Of a stretch of DNA of 64,000 nucleotides, positions 8,867-17,421 are shown piece by piece. Position numbers and translations under genes: made by a program. Under the pieces are notes generated by a model, which was not told the origin of the DNA, did no database searches, and was given only the letters and a program-made list of their open reading frames with translations. Position 1 is the first letter of the stretch. Each line of letters starts with the position of its first letter. Origin of the DNA: Bacteroidota bacterium (lineage in GTDB: Bacteria > Bacteroidota > Bacteroidia > Bacteroidales > FEN-979); assembly GCA_026391835.1 (NCBI GenBank), contig JAPLDF010000067.1, positions 78,700 to 142,699 of the forward strand, written 5' to 3'.

Positions 8867-10707
8867 CGGTCCATTACCCGGTAGAAACTCAGTTTAAAAT
8901 CGTCGATGAGGATCGGTTTCCTGCCCGGATTCCAGATATAGATCTTCAGGATCCCATTCCTGTTTACAATCTCCGGCAGGGTAAGTGAGAACCTGCATTT
9001 TCGCCAGTATTTCATTTTCTTTTCAGGGATGTCGTTCAGCCGGAAACCCTGCCAGTAACTTTTCCTTAGATTGATGCTGTCCATGCTCAGCACAACGAGA
9101 GCCGCATTGCTCGCGCCTATGGCACTGTCCCAAACCATCACTTCCCCTTCCACAAAAAACCTGGAAGGTAATTTCCCAAGTTGATCTGCAGGTAGAACGA
9201 GCCCGGGGCCAAATTGATTGAGAGAATCAAGATAACCAGCATGGCATGGTGAATATGACCTGGGCGATTGGCGGAATGAAATGTTGTTCCAGTAGTTGGG
9301 TGCAGACTCAAAGTCATTTTGCAAAACCAGTGTTGGCTTATCACGGTCAACCGTAAATTCAGGGAGTTCAAGGTTGCCACCCAAACCATTGATATGCGCT
9401 GAATCAGCCCTCATGAAAATAAAGCAGTATTTTGCACGGTTCATGCTGTTGGGCTGTATGATGTTATGGGTATACTGCCATGTTTGAAACAGGTTCAGGA
9501 AAACCAGCGGCAGAATTATGGCCATGACGACCGGAAGCGCATGTTTCCCCGGCAATGCGTTTATTGCTACCGCCAGGAGCAGGCAGTAAATCCCGTAATA
9601 GTCAATGAAGGCCCGCAACCCGAAACTGTCGCCATAATACCAGTTCCACCAGATTGAAATCGTGTAAGTACTGATGGCAATGAAAAAGAGCATGCTGAAA
9701 AAGCGGGTACGGCTGGTAAACGCCAGGAATGCCAGTCCCGACCAGGAAAGAAGGATCAGCGGGGTATAAATGAACAACCCCTTCCGGAAACTGAACAGGA
9801 CATTGCTGATCTCAGGCCTTGAAAACAGGAATCCTTCATTGTCATACGACCAGATGAACATTTTTCCCGTTTGTAAAAACCAGAGAAATGGCTGAATGGA
9901 TACCAGTACAAAAAGTACCAGGAAGAAGAGCATGGAAACGCTTTTCCTTTGCCACAAACTCTTAAAAAAAGCGGTAAATGTGGCCATGTCCCCGGCAAGA
10001 AAAGGCAGCAGCAGGAGAACCAATACGTTGGTCGGGCGGATCAGGATGACAATTCCAAGAAACAAACCTGTCGGCAGTGCCGACCTGAGGTTCCACGTTT
10101 TTATTGCAGCCAGGGCGTAAAAGATCAGGCCATTGATGGCAAAGAATGAGTAGAGGTGCGACATCGTAGGCTGCCAGATGGTGTAATATAATAGATTGGT
10201 CCCCAGTAAAATGGCCGGTAGGAGTACGGAGGCTATTGCCGGCCTGATGCGGAAATGCAACAGGATTTTCGACAGGAAGATCAGCCCGGCCATGGCATAA
10301 AACAGGGCCCCCAGCCCGATGGAAACCTGGAAACAGAAATTGTACCCGTCGGCAGGCACACCCGATAAAAATGACAGCAGCAAACCCAGCAGGAAAAAGG
10401 GGAGCAGCAGCAGGGCTTCACCCGAAAAATATTTATTTACAGGATGGCCGTCTACATTGACAATGTAACTGGGTTTATAATCAGGAATACCGAGGAACCG
10501 GGATTCCATTTCCACGCCCTTCCGGAAGGTCGGATCGCCGCAAAGGATAAGGGATGGCAGGTAGGCATAATAGCCGCGCCCGTCGCTGTTGACGATGTGT
10601 TTCCAGCCCGTTCCGTTGCCATCGAACATCCTGAGGCTGATAAAAAACACCAGAAGAAAACAGAAAATTTCGAACAACGCATTCCCGGAATACCTGATGT
10701 TGTGCAT
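8863..10707 (-). CDS. Polytopic membrane protein, GT-C-like, function unknown
   Basis: 614 residues from the ATG at 10707, chosen over an upstream codon at 10749 because the peptide MHNIRYSGNALFEIF leads straight into the first membrane helix. About ten hydrophobic helices occupy residues 1-420, followed by a roughly 190-residue soluble C-terminal beta-rich domain (from about GGNLELPEF). An Asp-containing loop after helix 1 (VNSDGRGYYAYLPSL) and a cluster of tryptophans and prolines between helices (TNLLYYTIWQPTMSHLYSFF) recall the GT-C fold of lipid-linked-sugar glycosyltransferases. I do not recognise a named family, so glycosyltransfer is only an inference. It is divergent from rpsF. Confidence 0.6.
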   Translation of the reverse strand: MHNIRYSGNALFEIFCFLLVFFISLRMFDGNGTGWKHIVNSDGRGYYAYLPSLILCGDPTFRKGVEMESRFLGIPDYKPSYIVNVDGHPVNKYFSGEALLLLPFFLLGLLLSFLSGVPADGYNFCFQVSIGLGALFYAMAGLIFLSKILLHFRIRPAIASVLLPAILLGTNLLYYTIWQPTMSHLYSFFAINGLIFYALAAIKTWNLRSALPTGLFLGIVILIRPTNVLVLLLLPFLAGDMATFTAFFKSLWQRKSVSMLFFLVLFVLVSIQPFLWFLQTGKMFIWSYDNEGFLFSRPEISNVLFSFRKGLFIYTPLILLSWSGLAFLAFTSRTRFFSMLFFIAISTYTISIWWNWYYGDSFGLRAFIDYYGIYCLLLAVAINALPGKHALPVVMAIILPLVFLNLFQTWQYTHNIIQPNSMNRAKYCFIFMRADSAHINGLGGNLELPEFTVDRDKPTLVLQNDFESAPNYWNNISFRQSPRSYSPCHAGYLDSLNQFGPGLVLPADQLGKLPSRFFVEGEVMVWDSAIGASNAALVVLSMDSINLRKSYWQGFRLNDIPEKKMKYWRKCRFSLTLPEIVNRNGILKIYIWNPGRKPILIDDFKLSFYRVMDR

Positions 10708-10767
10708 AATTTCTTTACAAGGATAACCCAGACAATGAACAGGAAGCAAATTTAGAGAAGTTTACCA

Positions 10768-10799
10768 TTTGGTAGTATAATTTATTTTTTGTACTTTTG
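10768..10799 (+). promoter_or_regulatory. Promoter of rpsF-rpsR-rplI
   Basis: TTTG (10768-10771), a 20-base spacer, then TACTTTTG (10792-10799): both halves of the Bacteroidota sigma-ABfr consensus at near-ideal spacing. Predicted transcription begins about 40 bases before the rpsF ATG. Confidence 0.75.
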
Positions 10800-10843
10800 C
10801 AGTCCTTTTTAAAAATCTATATATTCATTAAAATCAACGAGAA

Positions 10844-11197
10844 ATGTTAAAACAGTACGAAACCGTTTTCATTATGACTCCCGTTTTGTCTGATGAACAG
10901 ATGAAGGAAACGGTAGAAAAGTATCAGAAGTTCCTCGTCAGCAAAGGTGCTGAGATCGTTCATGAGGATCATTGGGGGTTGCGCAAGCTCGCCTATCCCA
11001 TTCAGAAAAAGGCCACAGGATTCTATCATCTGATCGAATTCAAAGCCGAACCGACACTGATCAGGGAGTGGGAAGTAACCTTTAAACGTGACGAGCGGAT
11101 TCTCCGCTTTTTAACGGTGGTTTTTGACAAGCACATGCTCGCCTACAGCGAGAAAAAACGTGCCCGGTCCAAGGCTGCAAAGGAAGTAAAAGAATAG
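10844..11197 (+). CDS. rpsF: 30S ribosomal protein bS6
   Basis: 117 residues. bS6 binds the central domain of 16S rRNA as a heterodimer with bS18 on the 30S platform. The N-terminal strand (QYETVFIMTPVLSDEQ), the WGLRKLAYPIQKKATGFYHL core and the FKRDERILRFLTVVF strand are the family landmarks. The C-terminus is a short basic and acidic tail. First gene of rpsF-rpsR-rplI under the promoter at 10768. In Bacteroidota bS6 with bS18 and bS21 is reported to help cover the 16S anti-Shine-Dalgarno tail. Confidence 0.97.
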   Translation: MLKQYETVFIMTPVLSDEQMKETVEKYQKFLVSKGAEIVHEDHWGLRKLAYPIQKKATGFYHLIEFKAEPTLIREWEVTFKRDERILRFLTVVFDKHMLAYSEKKRARSKAAKEVKE

Positions 11198-11221
11198 TAA
11201 CCATCCAAAAACTGTTTGATC

Positions 11222-11494
11222 ATGGCAACACAACAACAAGGTGAAATAAAGTATCTTACCCCGATTGCGGTTGATACGAAAAGAAAAAAATATTGCCGTT
11301 TCAAGAAGAGCGGTATCAAATACATCGATTTTAAGGATGCTGACTTTCTGCTTAAGTTCGTCAACGAACAGGGCAAACTGCTTCCCCGCCGTATCACCGG
11401 TACATCCACCAAATACCAGCGGAAAGTAGCACAGGCAGTTAAACGGGCGAGGCACATTGCCCTCATGCCCTATGTTGGAGATTTATTAAAATAA
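11222..11494 (+). CDS. rpsR: 30S ribosomal protein bS18
   Basis: 90 residues from the ATG at 11222 (MATQQQGE); a TTG two codons upstream is less likely. bS18 pairs with bS6 on the 30S platform. Diagnostic segments are [18 protein letters not shown] and the basic C-terminal core [20 protein letters not shown], then [14 protein letters not shown]. It is 24 bases after rpsF, and its stop codon TAA overlaps the start of the Shine-Dalgarno that serves rplI. Confidence 0.97.
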   Translation: MATQQQGEIKYLTPIAVDTKRKKYCRFKKSGIKYIDFKDADFLLKFVNEQGKLLPRRITGTSTKYQRKVAQAVKRARHIALMPYVGDLLK

Positions 11495-11499
11495 GGAGG
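11493..11499 (+). promoter_or_regulatory. Perfect Shine-Dalgarno AAGGAGG before rplI
   Basis: AAGGAGG lies 8 bases before the rplI ATG and overlaps the rpsR stop codon. Bacteroidota genes normally lack SD motifs because the anti-SD is sequestered by bS21, bS18 and bS6, so a perfect one directly after rpsR is unusual (see findings). Confidence 0.75.
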
Positions 11500-11507
11500 C
11501 ACGAACC

Positions 11508-11957
11508 ATGGAAGTAATTTTAAAACAAGACGTCCTCAACCTGGGCTATACAAACGAAAAGGTAAATGTTAAGCCCGGATATGCCAGGAATTTTCTGATT
11601 CCCCAGGGCATCGCAATTCTGGCCACCGAATCCAATAAAAAAGTTTTAGCTGAAACCCTGAAACAAAAAGCACACAAAGAGGCTAAAATCAGGAAATCGG
11701 CAGAAGACTTGTCGGAAGGTTTGAAAAACCTGACAGTGAAAATCGGTGCAAAAGCTGCTGAAAGCGGCAAGATCTTCGGATCGGTGAATGCCATCCAGGT
11801 ATCACAGGCATTGAAAGAACAATTCGATATCGATATTGACCGTAAGAAAATTCATGTTGATCATGAGCATATCAAGGAACTGGGATCCTACAAGGCAAAA
11901 ATTCATTTGCACAAAGATGTCCAGGTAGAAATCAGCCTCGAAGTTTTTGCAGAATAG
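11508..11957 (+). CDS. rplI: 50S ribosomal protein bL9
   Basis: 149 residues, the normal two-domain length. bL9 binds 23S rRNA near the L1 stalk through its N-domain and reaches toward the neighbouring ribosome. The N-domain signature (DVLNLGYTNEKVNVKPGYARNFLIPQGIA) begins at about residue 7; the long connecting helix follows, and the C-domain begins near LTVKIGAKAAESGKIFGSV. Last gene of rpsF-rpsR-rplI. It has a perfect Shine-Dalgarno at 11493 and is followed by a strong terminator at 11984. Confidence 0.97.
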   Translation: MEVILKQDVLNLGYTNEKVNVKPGYARNFLIPQGIAILATESNKKVLAETLKQKAHKEAKIRKSAEDLSEGLKNLTVKIGAKAAESGKIFGSVNAIQVSQALKEQFDIDIDRKKIHVDHEHIKELGSYKAKIHLHKDVQVEISLEVFAE

Positions 11958-11983
11958 CTGCTATTCGTAAAAGTTGTAATTTT

Positions 11984-12017
11984 ATCCCGGAATCCCAAAG
12001 ATTCCGGGATTTTTTTT
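11984..12017 (+). terminator. Rho-independent terminator after rplI
   Basis: A perfect 11-bp stem, ATCCCGGAATC (11984-11994) and GATTCCGGGAT (12000-12010), with a 5-base loop and seven T (12011-12017). The last T touches the ATG of the next gene. Confidence 0.92.
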
Positions 12018-12845
12018 ATGCTGTCACAAAGCCAGATCAAACATATTACCGCCCTGAAGGTTAAAAAGTTCCGCGAGGAATTCAACCAGTTTATTGCCGA
12101 AGGCACTAAACTGGTGATGGACATGGCTGACAGCCAGTTCCAGGTTGCCGGTATTTATGCTTCCGGCGAATGGATTGTTGCAAACCTTCCACTGATCCGG
12201 AAAAAAAACATCCCCGTTTTTGAAACGGTTCCCCGCGAAATGGAGCGGCTCTCGGCCCTCTCAACCCCGAGCCCCGTGCTTGCGGTTGTAAATATCCCCT
12301 CTGATAACGACCTGAAATCAAAATTTGATGCACTTTTCTGCACATCGTCGCTGTACGGGGCCGAAACATTGGTATTGGCGCTCGACGACATCCGCGATCC
12401 GGGAAATTTCGGGACGATCATCCGAATCGCCGATTGGTTTGGCATCGGAACAATCCTCTGTTCCGAAAGTTGTGTCGACCTCTACAGTCCGAAGGTTGTA
12501 CAAGCCTCCATGGGCTCAATTACACGGGTGACGGTGATCCGATGCAAGCTGGCAGAAACCCTGAACACCCTGTCGGGGAGGTTCACCCTGTCAGCGCATG
12601 GTGAAGGTTTGCCTGTGTACGGGACGTTTCTTGAGGGAGATTCAGTATTCTCCCAAACCCTTACAGAGCATGGAATTGTTGTTATCGGCAACGAGTCGCG
12701 CGGAATTTCGCCCGACCTTGTTCCATTCATCACGCATAAGCTCTTCATTCCTTCATTTGGATCATCTGCCCCGGGCAAAGCCGAATCGCTCAACGCATCG
12801 ATTGCTGCTGCCATCATTTGTGCCGAATTCAGGAGAGGAAAATAA
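12018..12845 (+). CDS. TrmH/SpoU-family RNA 2'-O-methyltransferase
   Basis: 275 residues. The N-terminal substrate-binding domain begins right at the start (MLSQSQIKHITALKVKKFRE, then FIAEGTKLV) as in other RlmB/TsnR-type enzymes, which fixes the ATG at 12018. The SPOUT knot motifs follow: LALDDIRDPGNFGTIIRIAD (motif 1), VVIGNESRGI (motif 2) and IPSFGSSAPGKAESLNASIAA (motif 3). The reaction is AdoMet-dependent methylation of a ribose 2'-OH in rRNA or tRNA; the exact target cannot be read from sequence. The start codon directly abuts the U-tract of the rplI terminator, so any transcript reading through has the hairpin at its translation start. The plug gene begins 11 bases after. Confidence 0.92.
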   Translation: MLSQSQIKHITALKVKKFREEFNQFIAEGTKLVMDMADSQFQVAGIYASGEWIVANLPLIRKKNIPVFETVPREMERLSALSTPSPVLAVVNIPSDNDLKSKFDALFCTSSLYGAETLVLALDDIRDPGNFGTIIRIADWFGIGTILCSESCVDLYSPKVVQASMGSITRVTVIRCKLAETLNTLSGRFTLSAHGEGLPVYGTFLEGDSVFSQTLTEHGIVVIGNESRGISPDLVPFITHKLFIPSFGSSAPGKAESLNASIAAAIICAEFRRGK

Positions 12846-12856
12846 AATTTTAAACG

Positions 12857-14146
12857 ATGCGGTCTCAACATACTATGTCATACCTGTTAACCTGTGGCTT
12901 GCTGGTCATTCATACTGTGTCCGTATGGGCGGCCGGTGATGTTCCCAATGAGAATATCTGTTATGATCCGTCAATAAAAACAATCCAGGTGTTCAAGGAG
13001 GGGTTTGAGCTGTCACCTCCCGTGATCATGTTAAACTCGACAGATAAGCTCTCTGTTCAATTCGATGACCTCGATCCTGACCTGAAGCGATACAAATACA
13101 CGATCGTGCACTGTGAAGCCGACTGGCAGGTCTCCGCCGATCTTACCGTGGCAGAATATATCGAGGGTTACCGCGAGGAGAATATCGACCAGTACGAATA
13201 TTCCTACAACACAACTGTACGGTACACGCATTTCACAGCGCTGTTTCCAACCGCTAACATGCGTCCCAAACTCTCGGGAAACTATATGCTGGTGGTGTAT
13301 GAAGACGATCCTTCGCAAATGGCGTTTACGGCCAGGTTCATGGTTGTGGAAGCCTCACCTGTTGTTGCGGCCGGCAACATTGTGCAGAGCGCTCAGCTTG
13401 CCGAACGCAGTTCACGCCAGCAGATCGACTTTGTTGTCAAACTGAATGGATTCCAGGTGATTGATGTCGGGCGCGAAATCAAAATCATCCTTCAGCAGAA
13501 TGGCCGCACCGACAACGTACTCCAGCTTTCGAAACCGCGGTTTGCCAGGACTGATGAACTTGATTACCGGTATGATGAGGCAATCTCTTTCAGGGGAGGA
13601 AACCAGTTCAGGAATTTTGATATCAAGAGCCTTCAGTACCAGTCGGACCATATTGCCAGGATCGCTTATGATACAACCAACCAGGTCTATTTGCTCGCCG
13701 ACCAGCCCCGGACTTTCAAACAATACAGTTTTGAAAAAGATCTTAACGGGCGCTTTTTTATTAAAAATGAAGAACATACCGAAAACAGCAACACCGAAGC
13801 GGATTATGCCTGGGTGCATTTTTTTCTTCCGTATCCCGTATTGATTACCACCGGAACTTTTCATGTGCTGGGTGAACTCACCTCCTGGCAGGTAGGCAAC
13901 GTCAGCAGGATGTATTTCAATCCCGAACACAAGGGATATGAACTCAATCTCTTCCTGAAGCAAGGGTACTACAATTACATGTATGTGCTGAAAGAAAAAG
14001 GTAAAGCCACCGGGGATGAGTCACTGATCGAAGGCAGCCACTGGGAAACGGAAAACGACTATACCATCTATGTCTATTTCCATGAAACCGGTTCCCTCTA
14101 TGACCGTTTGATAGCAGTGAACTTTCTGAACACCATCCGGCCCTGA
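12857..14146 (+). CDS. Type IX secretion system plug protein (DUF5103)
   Basis: 429 residues with a signal peptide (SYLLTCGLLVIHTVSVWAA). The N-domain with IKTIQVFKEGFELSPPVI, YKYTIVHCEADWQ and SGNYMLVVYEDD is the DUF5103 domain, shown in Flavobacterium to be the Plug that closes the periplasmic mouth of the SprA translocon when PorV is not bound. The C-terminal part (YAWVHFFLPYP, LGELTSWQVGN, GYYNYMYVLKEKG) belongs to the same family. It is in the same direction as the RNA methyltransferase 11 bases upstream, and convergent with tamL. Family call is secure; sealing of the translocon is inferred from the homologue. Confidence 0.85.
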   Translation: MRSQHTMSYLLTCGLLVIHTVSVWAAGDVPNENICYDPSIKTIQVFKEGFELSPPVIMLNSTDKLSVQFDDLDPDLKRYKYTIVHCEADWQVSADLTVAEYIEGYREENIDQYEYSYNTTVRYTHFTALFPTANMRPKLSGNYMLVVYEDDPSQMAFTARFMVVEASPVVAAGNIVQSAQLAERSSRQQIDFVVKLNGFQVIDVGREIKIILQQNGRTDNVLQLSKPRFARTDELDYRYDEAISFRGGNQFRNFDIKSLQYQSDHIARIAYDTTNQVYLLADQPRTFKQYSFEKDLNGRFFIKNEEHTENSNTEADYAWVHFFLPYPVLITTGTFHVLGELTSWQVGNVSRMYFNPEHKGYELNLFLKQGYYNYMYVLKEKGKATGDESLIEGSHWETENDYTIYVYFHETGSLYDRLIAVNFLNTIRP

Positions 14147-14184
14147 ATCGCAAATCGTAAATCGCAAATCGTAAATCGTAAATC
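14147..14184. repeat. AAATCGT/C heptamer array between convergent plug and tamL
   Basis: Five direct copies of a 7-base unit (AAATCGT or AAATCGC) fill the whole gap between the stop of the plug gene and the stop of tamL. The same unit recurs at 30363-30463, also between convergent genes. Confidence 0.8.
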
Positions 14185-16534
14185 AGAATGGGTACCCAAT
14201 CCCAAAGTTCCACACGATGTCAGCGATCTGCATCTTGTTGAAATACCAGCGGTCATCTTTTGGGTAGGATGGCACATAGACGCGAATTGCAGGGTCAAAC
14301 CGGAAAATAAAAAAATCAAAATCGAGGCGGATCCCAACACCGGCATCAATGGCAATCTGGCTGAGGAAATCGGGAAATTTAAACTTCCCTCCGGGCAGGT
14401 CCGGTGATTCTTTCAGCAGCCAGATATTGCCTGCATCCGCATATACTGCCCCGCGGATCCAGTGATAAACCGGGAACCGGTATTCGATGTTGCCCTCAAG
14501 CTGCATATCGCCGATCTGGTTGAATGTGGCACTCCCGTCAAGGTTGTTGTAACTTCCGGGGCCGAGCGAGTACATTTTCCATCCGCGCATTCCATTTGCC
14601 CCGCCTGCAAAAAAGGCCTTCTCAAACGGCAACAGGGTAACATTGCCATACGGGATCCCGATGCCGCCGTAAAAGCGGAAAACCAATGAGAAATTGTCGG
14701 GGTAGACATTGTAATACCGGAAATCAACATCCGGGCGCACGTATTGGGCATAAGGCAGGCCAAACACCGTAAATGCACCATTCGGCCTTGGCGTATTGAA
14801 AACCGAATTGATGACATATAGAAGGTTTCCCCCGGTTTCGAAATTTGCCCGGATATAGGCGAAATCCTTAACCTTGCTTACCTGCTGACTGCTGAACGTA
14901 AAGGAGTATTTCAGGCCGGCAACCATATGGTCGGTATACTGGTTTTTAAGCCGGTTATCCTTGTTCGTGTTCATGACTGAATCGAAGTAGGAATCTGTAT
15001 AGACTTTTACCAGTGAAATCTCAATCGGGTTCAGGACGTGCTGGATGATGTTCTTCTGCAACCAGGAATACCCGAAGTTGATGTTTGAAATATGACGGAC
15101 ATAATGCTGCTGATGCTGGTAGTTGTAACCGATGCTGACGATGGTTTTTGGCTTGAAATTTTTCGGCAGTGTTTCAGGCCTTATCGGGATCAGGAACTGC
15201 GGGAATGTAATTCCTGCGTTTACCCCCAGTTCGATGGTATTGAAGAATGAAGTGCCGCTTGAGCCATTTGTAGCCTGCATCTGGAGTGATCCGCTCAGGT
15301 TCAGCCTGAAAAGCTGTGCGCCCCTGAAAACATTGCGGTTCTGGTACCCAAGGTTGGCCTGGATACCAAACGCCCCTCCCGAGTTTGTGCCATCGGTGGT
15401 TACCGAGAAAGACTGGGCCGGCGTACGGGAAAGTTCAACATGGCAATCGACAACATCTTTGTTGCGCAGCAGAAAAAGCTTGCCGTTTTCAACTTCCCTG
15501 AACTGGATATTGATGTATTTGAATACCTGCAGCCCCGACAGCTGCGCATAACTTTGATTGACATCCAGCAGGTTGTAGTTGGAACCAGGCGTTATAAAGA
15601 TTGACTGGGCAATGGTCCTCGGTTTTACCTTGAAACGATCCTGGTACAGGAAATAGTAAGCGTTCGGGGGCTGGCCCCTGACCGGGCTTTGATACGTCTT
15701 TACCAGCGTATCGTAGGTGCCGGTAAAAGTGACCAGGTGGTCGAATTCAGGATAAATATACACCCTGTTGATGAAATACCGCTTGTGCGGAACCTGCTGA
15801 ACCGTGTTGAAATTGTCGAAGGATGGCATCACCCTGTTGATGATTTCAAGGGTAATATCACAGGCATGTTCCCTGAAACTGGTGTCAATACTGTATTTGA
15901 TATAGATGTTCGAAAACCTGAAAAATCCGTGGTTCTGCAGGTTTCCCGTAATTCGTGTGCGTTCGTCATCCAGGATATAGGCATCGTAATTCCGGCCCTT
16001 TTTTATCAGGCATTTTGATGTGTCGGGGAAAACGAAGGAAGCCACCTGGGTGTCGGCAATGGCATACGACAGGTTTCTGACCAGGTAAGGCGTTGAAGCC
16101 TGGATCCGGTAATGGACCACCGCTTTTTTCTTTTTCACAACAATGGAATCGCTGATAACTGAATGGAAATATCCCTTGTTGGCGAGATACATATTCATCT
16201 GTTTGCTCGAAACTGATACAAGGCTGGTATCGAGGATAACCGGTTCAGATCCTACTTTTGTCCTCAGCCATTTCTTGAACTTGGTATCTTTCCCTTTGCT
16301 TCCCATATTATAAATGGCAATGTTGGAGCGGAACAATCCAAAAAGCTTTGTGTTTGGTTTTTGCTGGATATATGGCTCCAGCTCTTCGGGCAGGATCTTC
16401 CGGTCGGAAATCTTTATCTTGTTTTTAATGAGGAGATGTTCACCGGGGTTCAGATTTTTAGTAACACTGCAGCCATTCAGGAGCAGCAGGGCAGAAATGA
16501 AAAAACAAAGAAATGAGAAAGATTTATTATTCAA
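14183..16534 (-). CDS. tamL: TamL: lipoprotein OMP85-family assembly factor
   Basis: 783 residues. TamL is the Bacteroidota lipid-anchored version of TamA, an outer-membrane OMP85 protein that works with TamB in envelope protein or lipid assembly. The signal peptide ends in a lipobox LNGC; POTRA-like repeats cover about residues 25-370 (NPGEHLLIKNKIKI, MNMYLANKGYFHSVI, LKLxKxGxF-like segments), and the OMP85 barrel follows with the conserved loop-6 motif GGANGMRGW. The C-terminus ends in aromatic GIGYPF as expected of a barrel. The start is a TTG: no ATG precedes the signal peptide and a stop lies five codons upstream. Convergent with the plug gene. Confidence 0.86.
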   Translation of the reverse strand: MNNKSFSFLCFFISALLLLNGCSVTKNLNPGEHLLIKNKIKISDRKILPEELEPYIQQKPNTKLFGLFRSNIAIYNMGSKGKDTKFKKWLRTKVGSEPVILDTSLVSVSSKQMNMYLANKGYFHSVISDSIVVKKKKAVVHYRIQASTPYLVRNLSYAIADTQVASFVFPDTSKCLIKKGRNYDAYILDDERTRITGNLQNHGFFRFSNIYIKYSIDTSFREHACDITLEIINRVMPSFDNFNTVQQVPHKRYFINRVYIYPEFDHLVTFTGTYDTLVKTYQSPVRGQPPNAYYFLYQDRFKVKPRTIAQSIFITPGSNYNLLDVNQSYAQLSGLQVFKYINIQFREVENGKLFLLRNKDVVDCHVELSRTPAQSFSVTTDGTNSGGAFGIQANLGYQNRNVFRGAQLFRLNLSGSLQMQATNGSSGTSFFNTIELGVNAGITFPQFLIPIRPETLPKNFKPKTIVSIGYNYQHQQHYVRHISNINFGYSWLQKNIIQHVLNPIEISLVKVYTDSYFDSVMNTNKDNRLKNQYTDHMVAGLKYSFTFSSQQVSKVKDFAYIRANFETGGNLLYVINSVFNTPRPNGAFTVFGLPYAQYVRPDVDFRYYNVYPDNFSLVFRFYGGIGIPYGNVTLLPFEKAFFAGGANGMRGWKMYSLGPGSYNNLDGSATFNQIGDMQLEGNIEYRFPVYHWIRGAVYADAGNIWLLKESPDLPGGKFKFPDFLSQIAIDAGVGIRLDFDFFIFRFDPAIRVYVPSYPKDDRWYFNKMQIADIVWNFGIGYPF

Positions 16535-16731
16535 CTTTTGCCACGATTAATCGGTTCACAGGACTGATTCACAAATGATTTCATCTGTTTGGGATACGCC
16601 TGTAAATTCCTGGTTTTTCCGAAGGACAAAAATAGGGATTTTAATTCAATTACCTGAAATCCTTTCTGATGTGGGGCACCCTGTTGCAGCGATCCGCAGG
16701 ATAAGTAGGGCGGACTCTTTATTTGCAGGGC

Positions 16732-17139
16732 TTACCGGGCGGGAACCTGTTTCAAATAAGGTGAAATCTTCTGATACAACTCTTCCTTGTTGATGGGTGA
16801 TTTGGAAATGATACCATTCATGCTGCATTCCATGATCTGTTTCGGGTCGGGAGTTGCACTGAAAGCAAATATGGGCAGGTTCCTGTAATAGGTGCCTTCC
16901 CTGGAGCGGATGATACGTGTTGCTTCATACCCGTCCAGTTCCGGCATCATGAGGTCCATCAGCACAACATCATAGATTTCCCTCGACATCAGCTCCAGGG
17001 CAATTTTCCCGTTGATGGCTGTGTCAACAGATGCGTGCCATTGCTTGAGGATATGGCATGTCAATCGCTGGAGGATGGAATTGTCTTCCACAACCAAAAC
17101 ACGCATCCCTTCAAGGCTACTGTATTCGGGAATTTCCAT
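16732..17139 (-). CDS. Stand-alone response-regulator receiver (CheY-like)
   Basis: 135 residues from the ATG at 17139; an upstream start would add a cysteine-rich stretch with no homology. The receiver fold is complete: acidic pocket VVEDN (E18, D19), phospho-acceptor D62 in LMDLMMPELDGYEA, the FAFSATP switch residue and the ISKSPI lysine. There is no output domain. It resembles the receiver at the end of the hybrid kinase at 57517, but no kinase is adjacent, so its partner is unknown. A 280-base divergent gap with a perfect 10-bp inverted repeat separates it from the oxidoreductase. Confidence 0.88.
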   Translation of the reverse strand: MEIPEYSSLEGMRVLVVEDNSILQRLTCHILKQWHASVDTAINGKIALELMSREIYDVVLMDLMMPELDGYEATRIIRSREGTYYRNLPIFAFSATPDPKQIMECSMNGIISKSPINKEELYQKISPYLKQVPAR

Positions 17140-17293
17140 AGTATGACATAAGCAATATCCCCCTGCAATAACCATTCCACACCCATTACACAGTAACAAC
17201 ATCCTGATAATGAATCAGCTTTATATCATGAAAGTCATGAATATTTTCCCAAAATGAGATTTTTATTACCAGAATTGGAGAAATGAGCACGTT

Positions 17294-17319
17294 ATTCACA
17301 CATTTTTCGATGTGTGAAT
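17294..17319. repeat. 10-bp perfect inverted repeat in divergent intergenic region
   Basis: ATTCACACAT, six bases TTTTCG, ATGTGTGAAT. No T-run follows on either strand, so it is not a typical terminator. It lies between the divergent receiver gene and oxidoreductase, about 100 bases before the latter, and could be an operator or a structured leader. Confidence 0.55.
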
Positions 17320-17421
17320 AATGTAACTCTTTGATAAAGTTATGTAACACTGCCGGCAATGAATCGGCTCACCTTTGCTTCATCCTGGTAACATTCAAAC
17401 CAGGTCATATAAACCAATCCA

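Noticed and set aside
7931..16018. Many long open frames opposite porV, tamL, the plug gene and others
   Set aside because: They are antisense to conserved genes, show no family resemblance, and their codon use is the mirror of the real genes.
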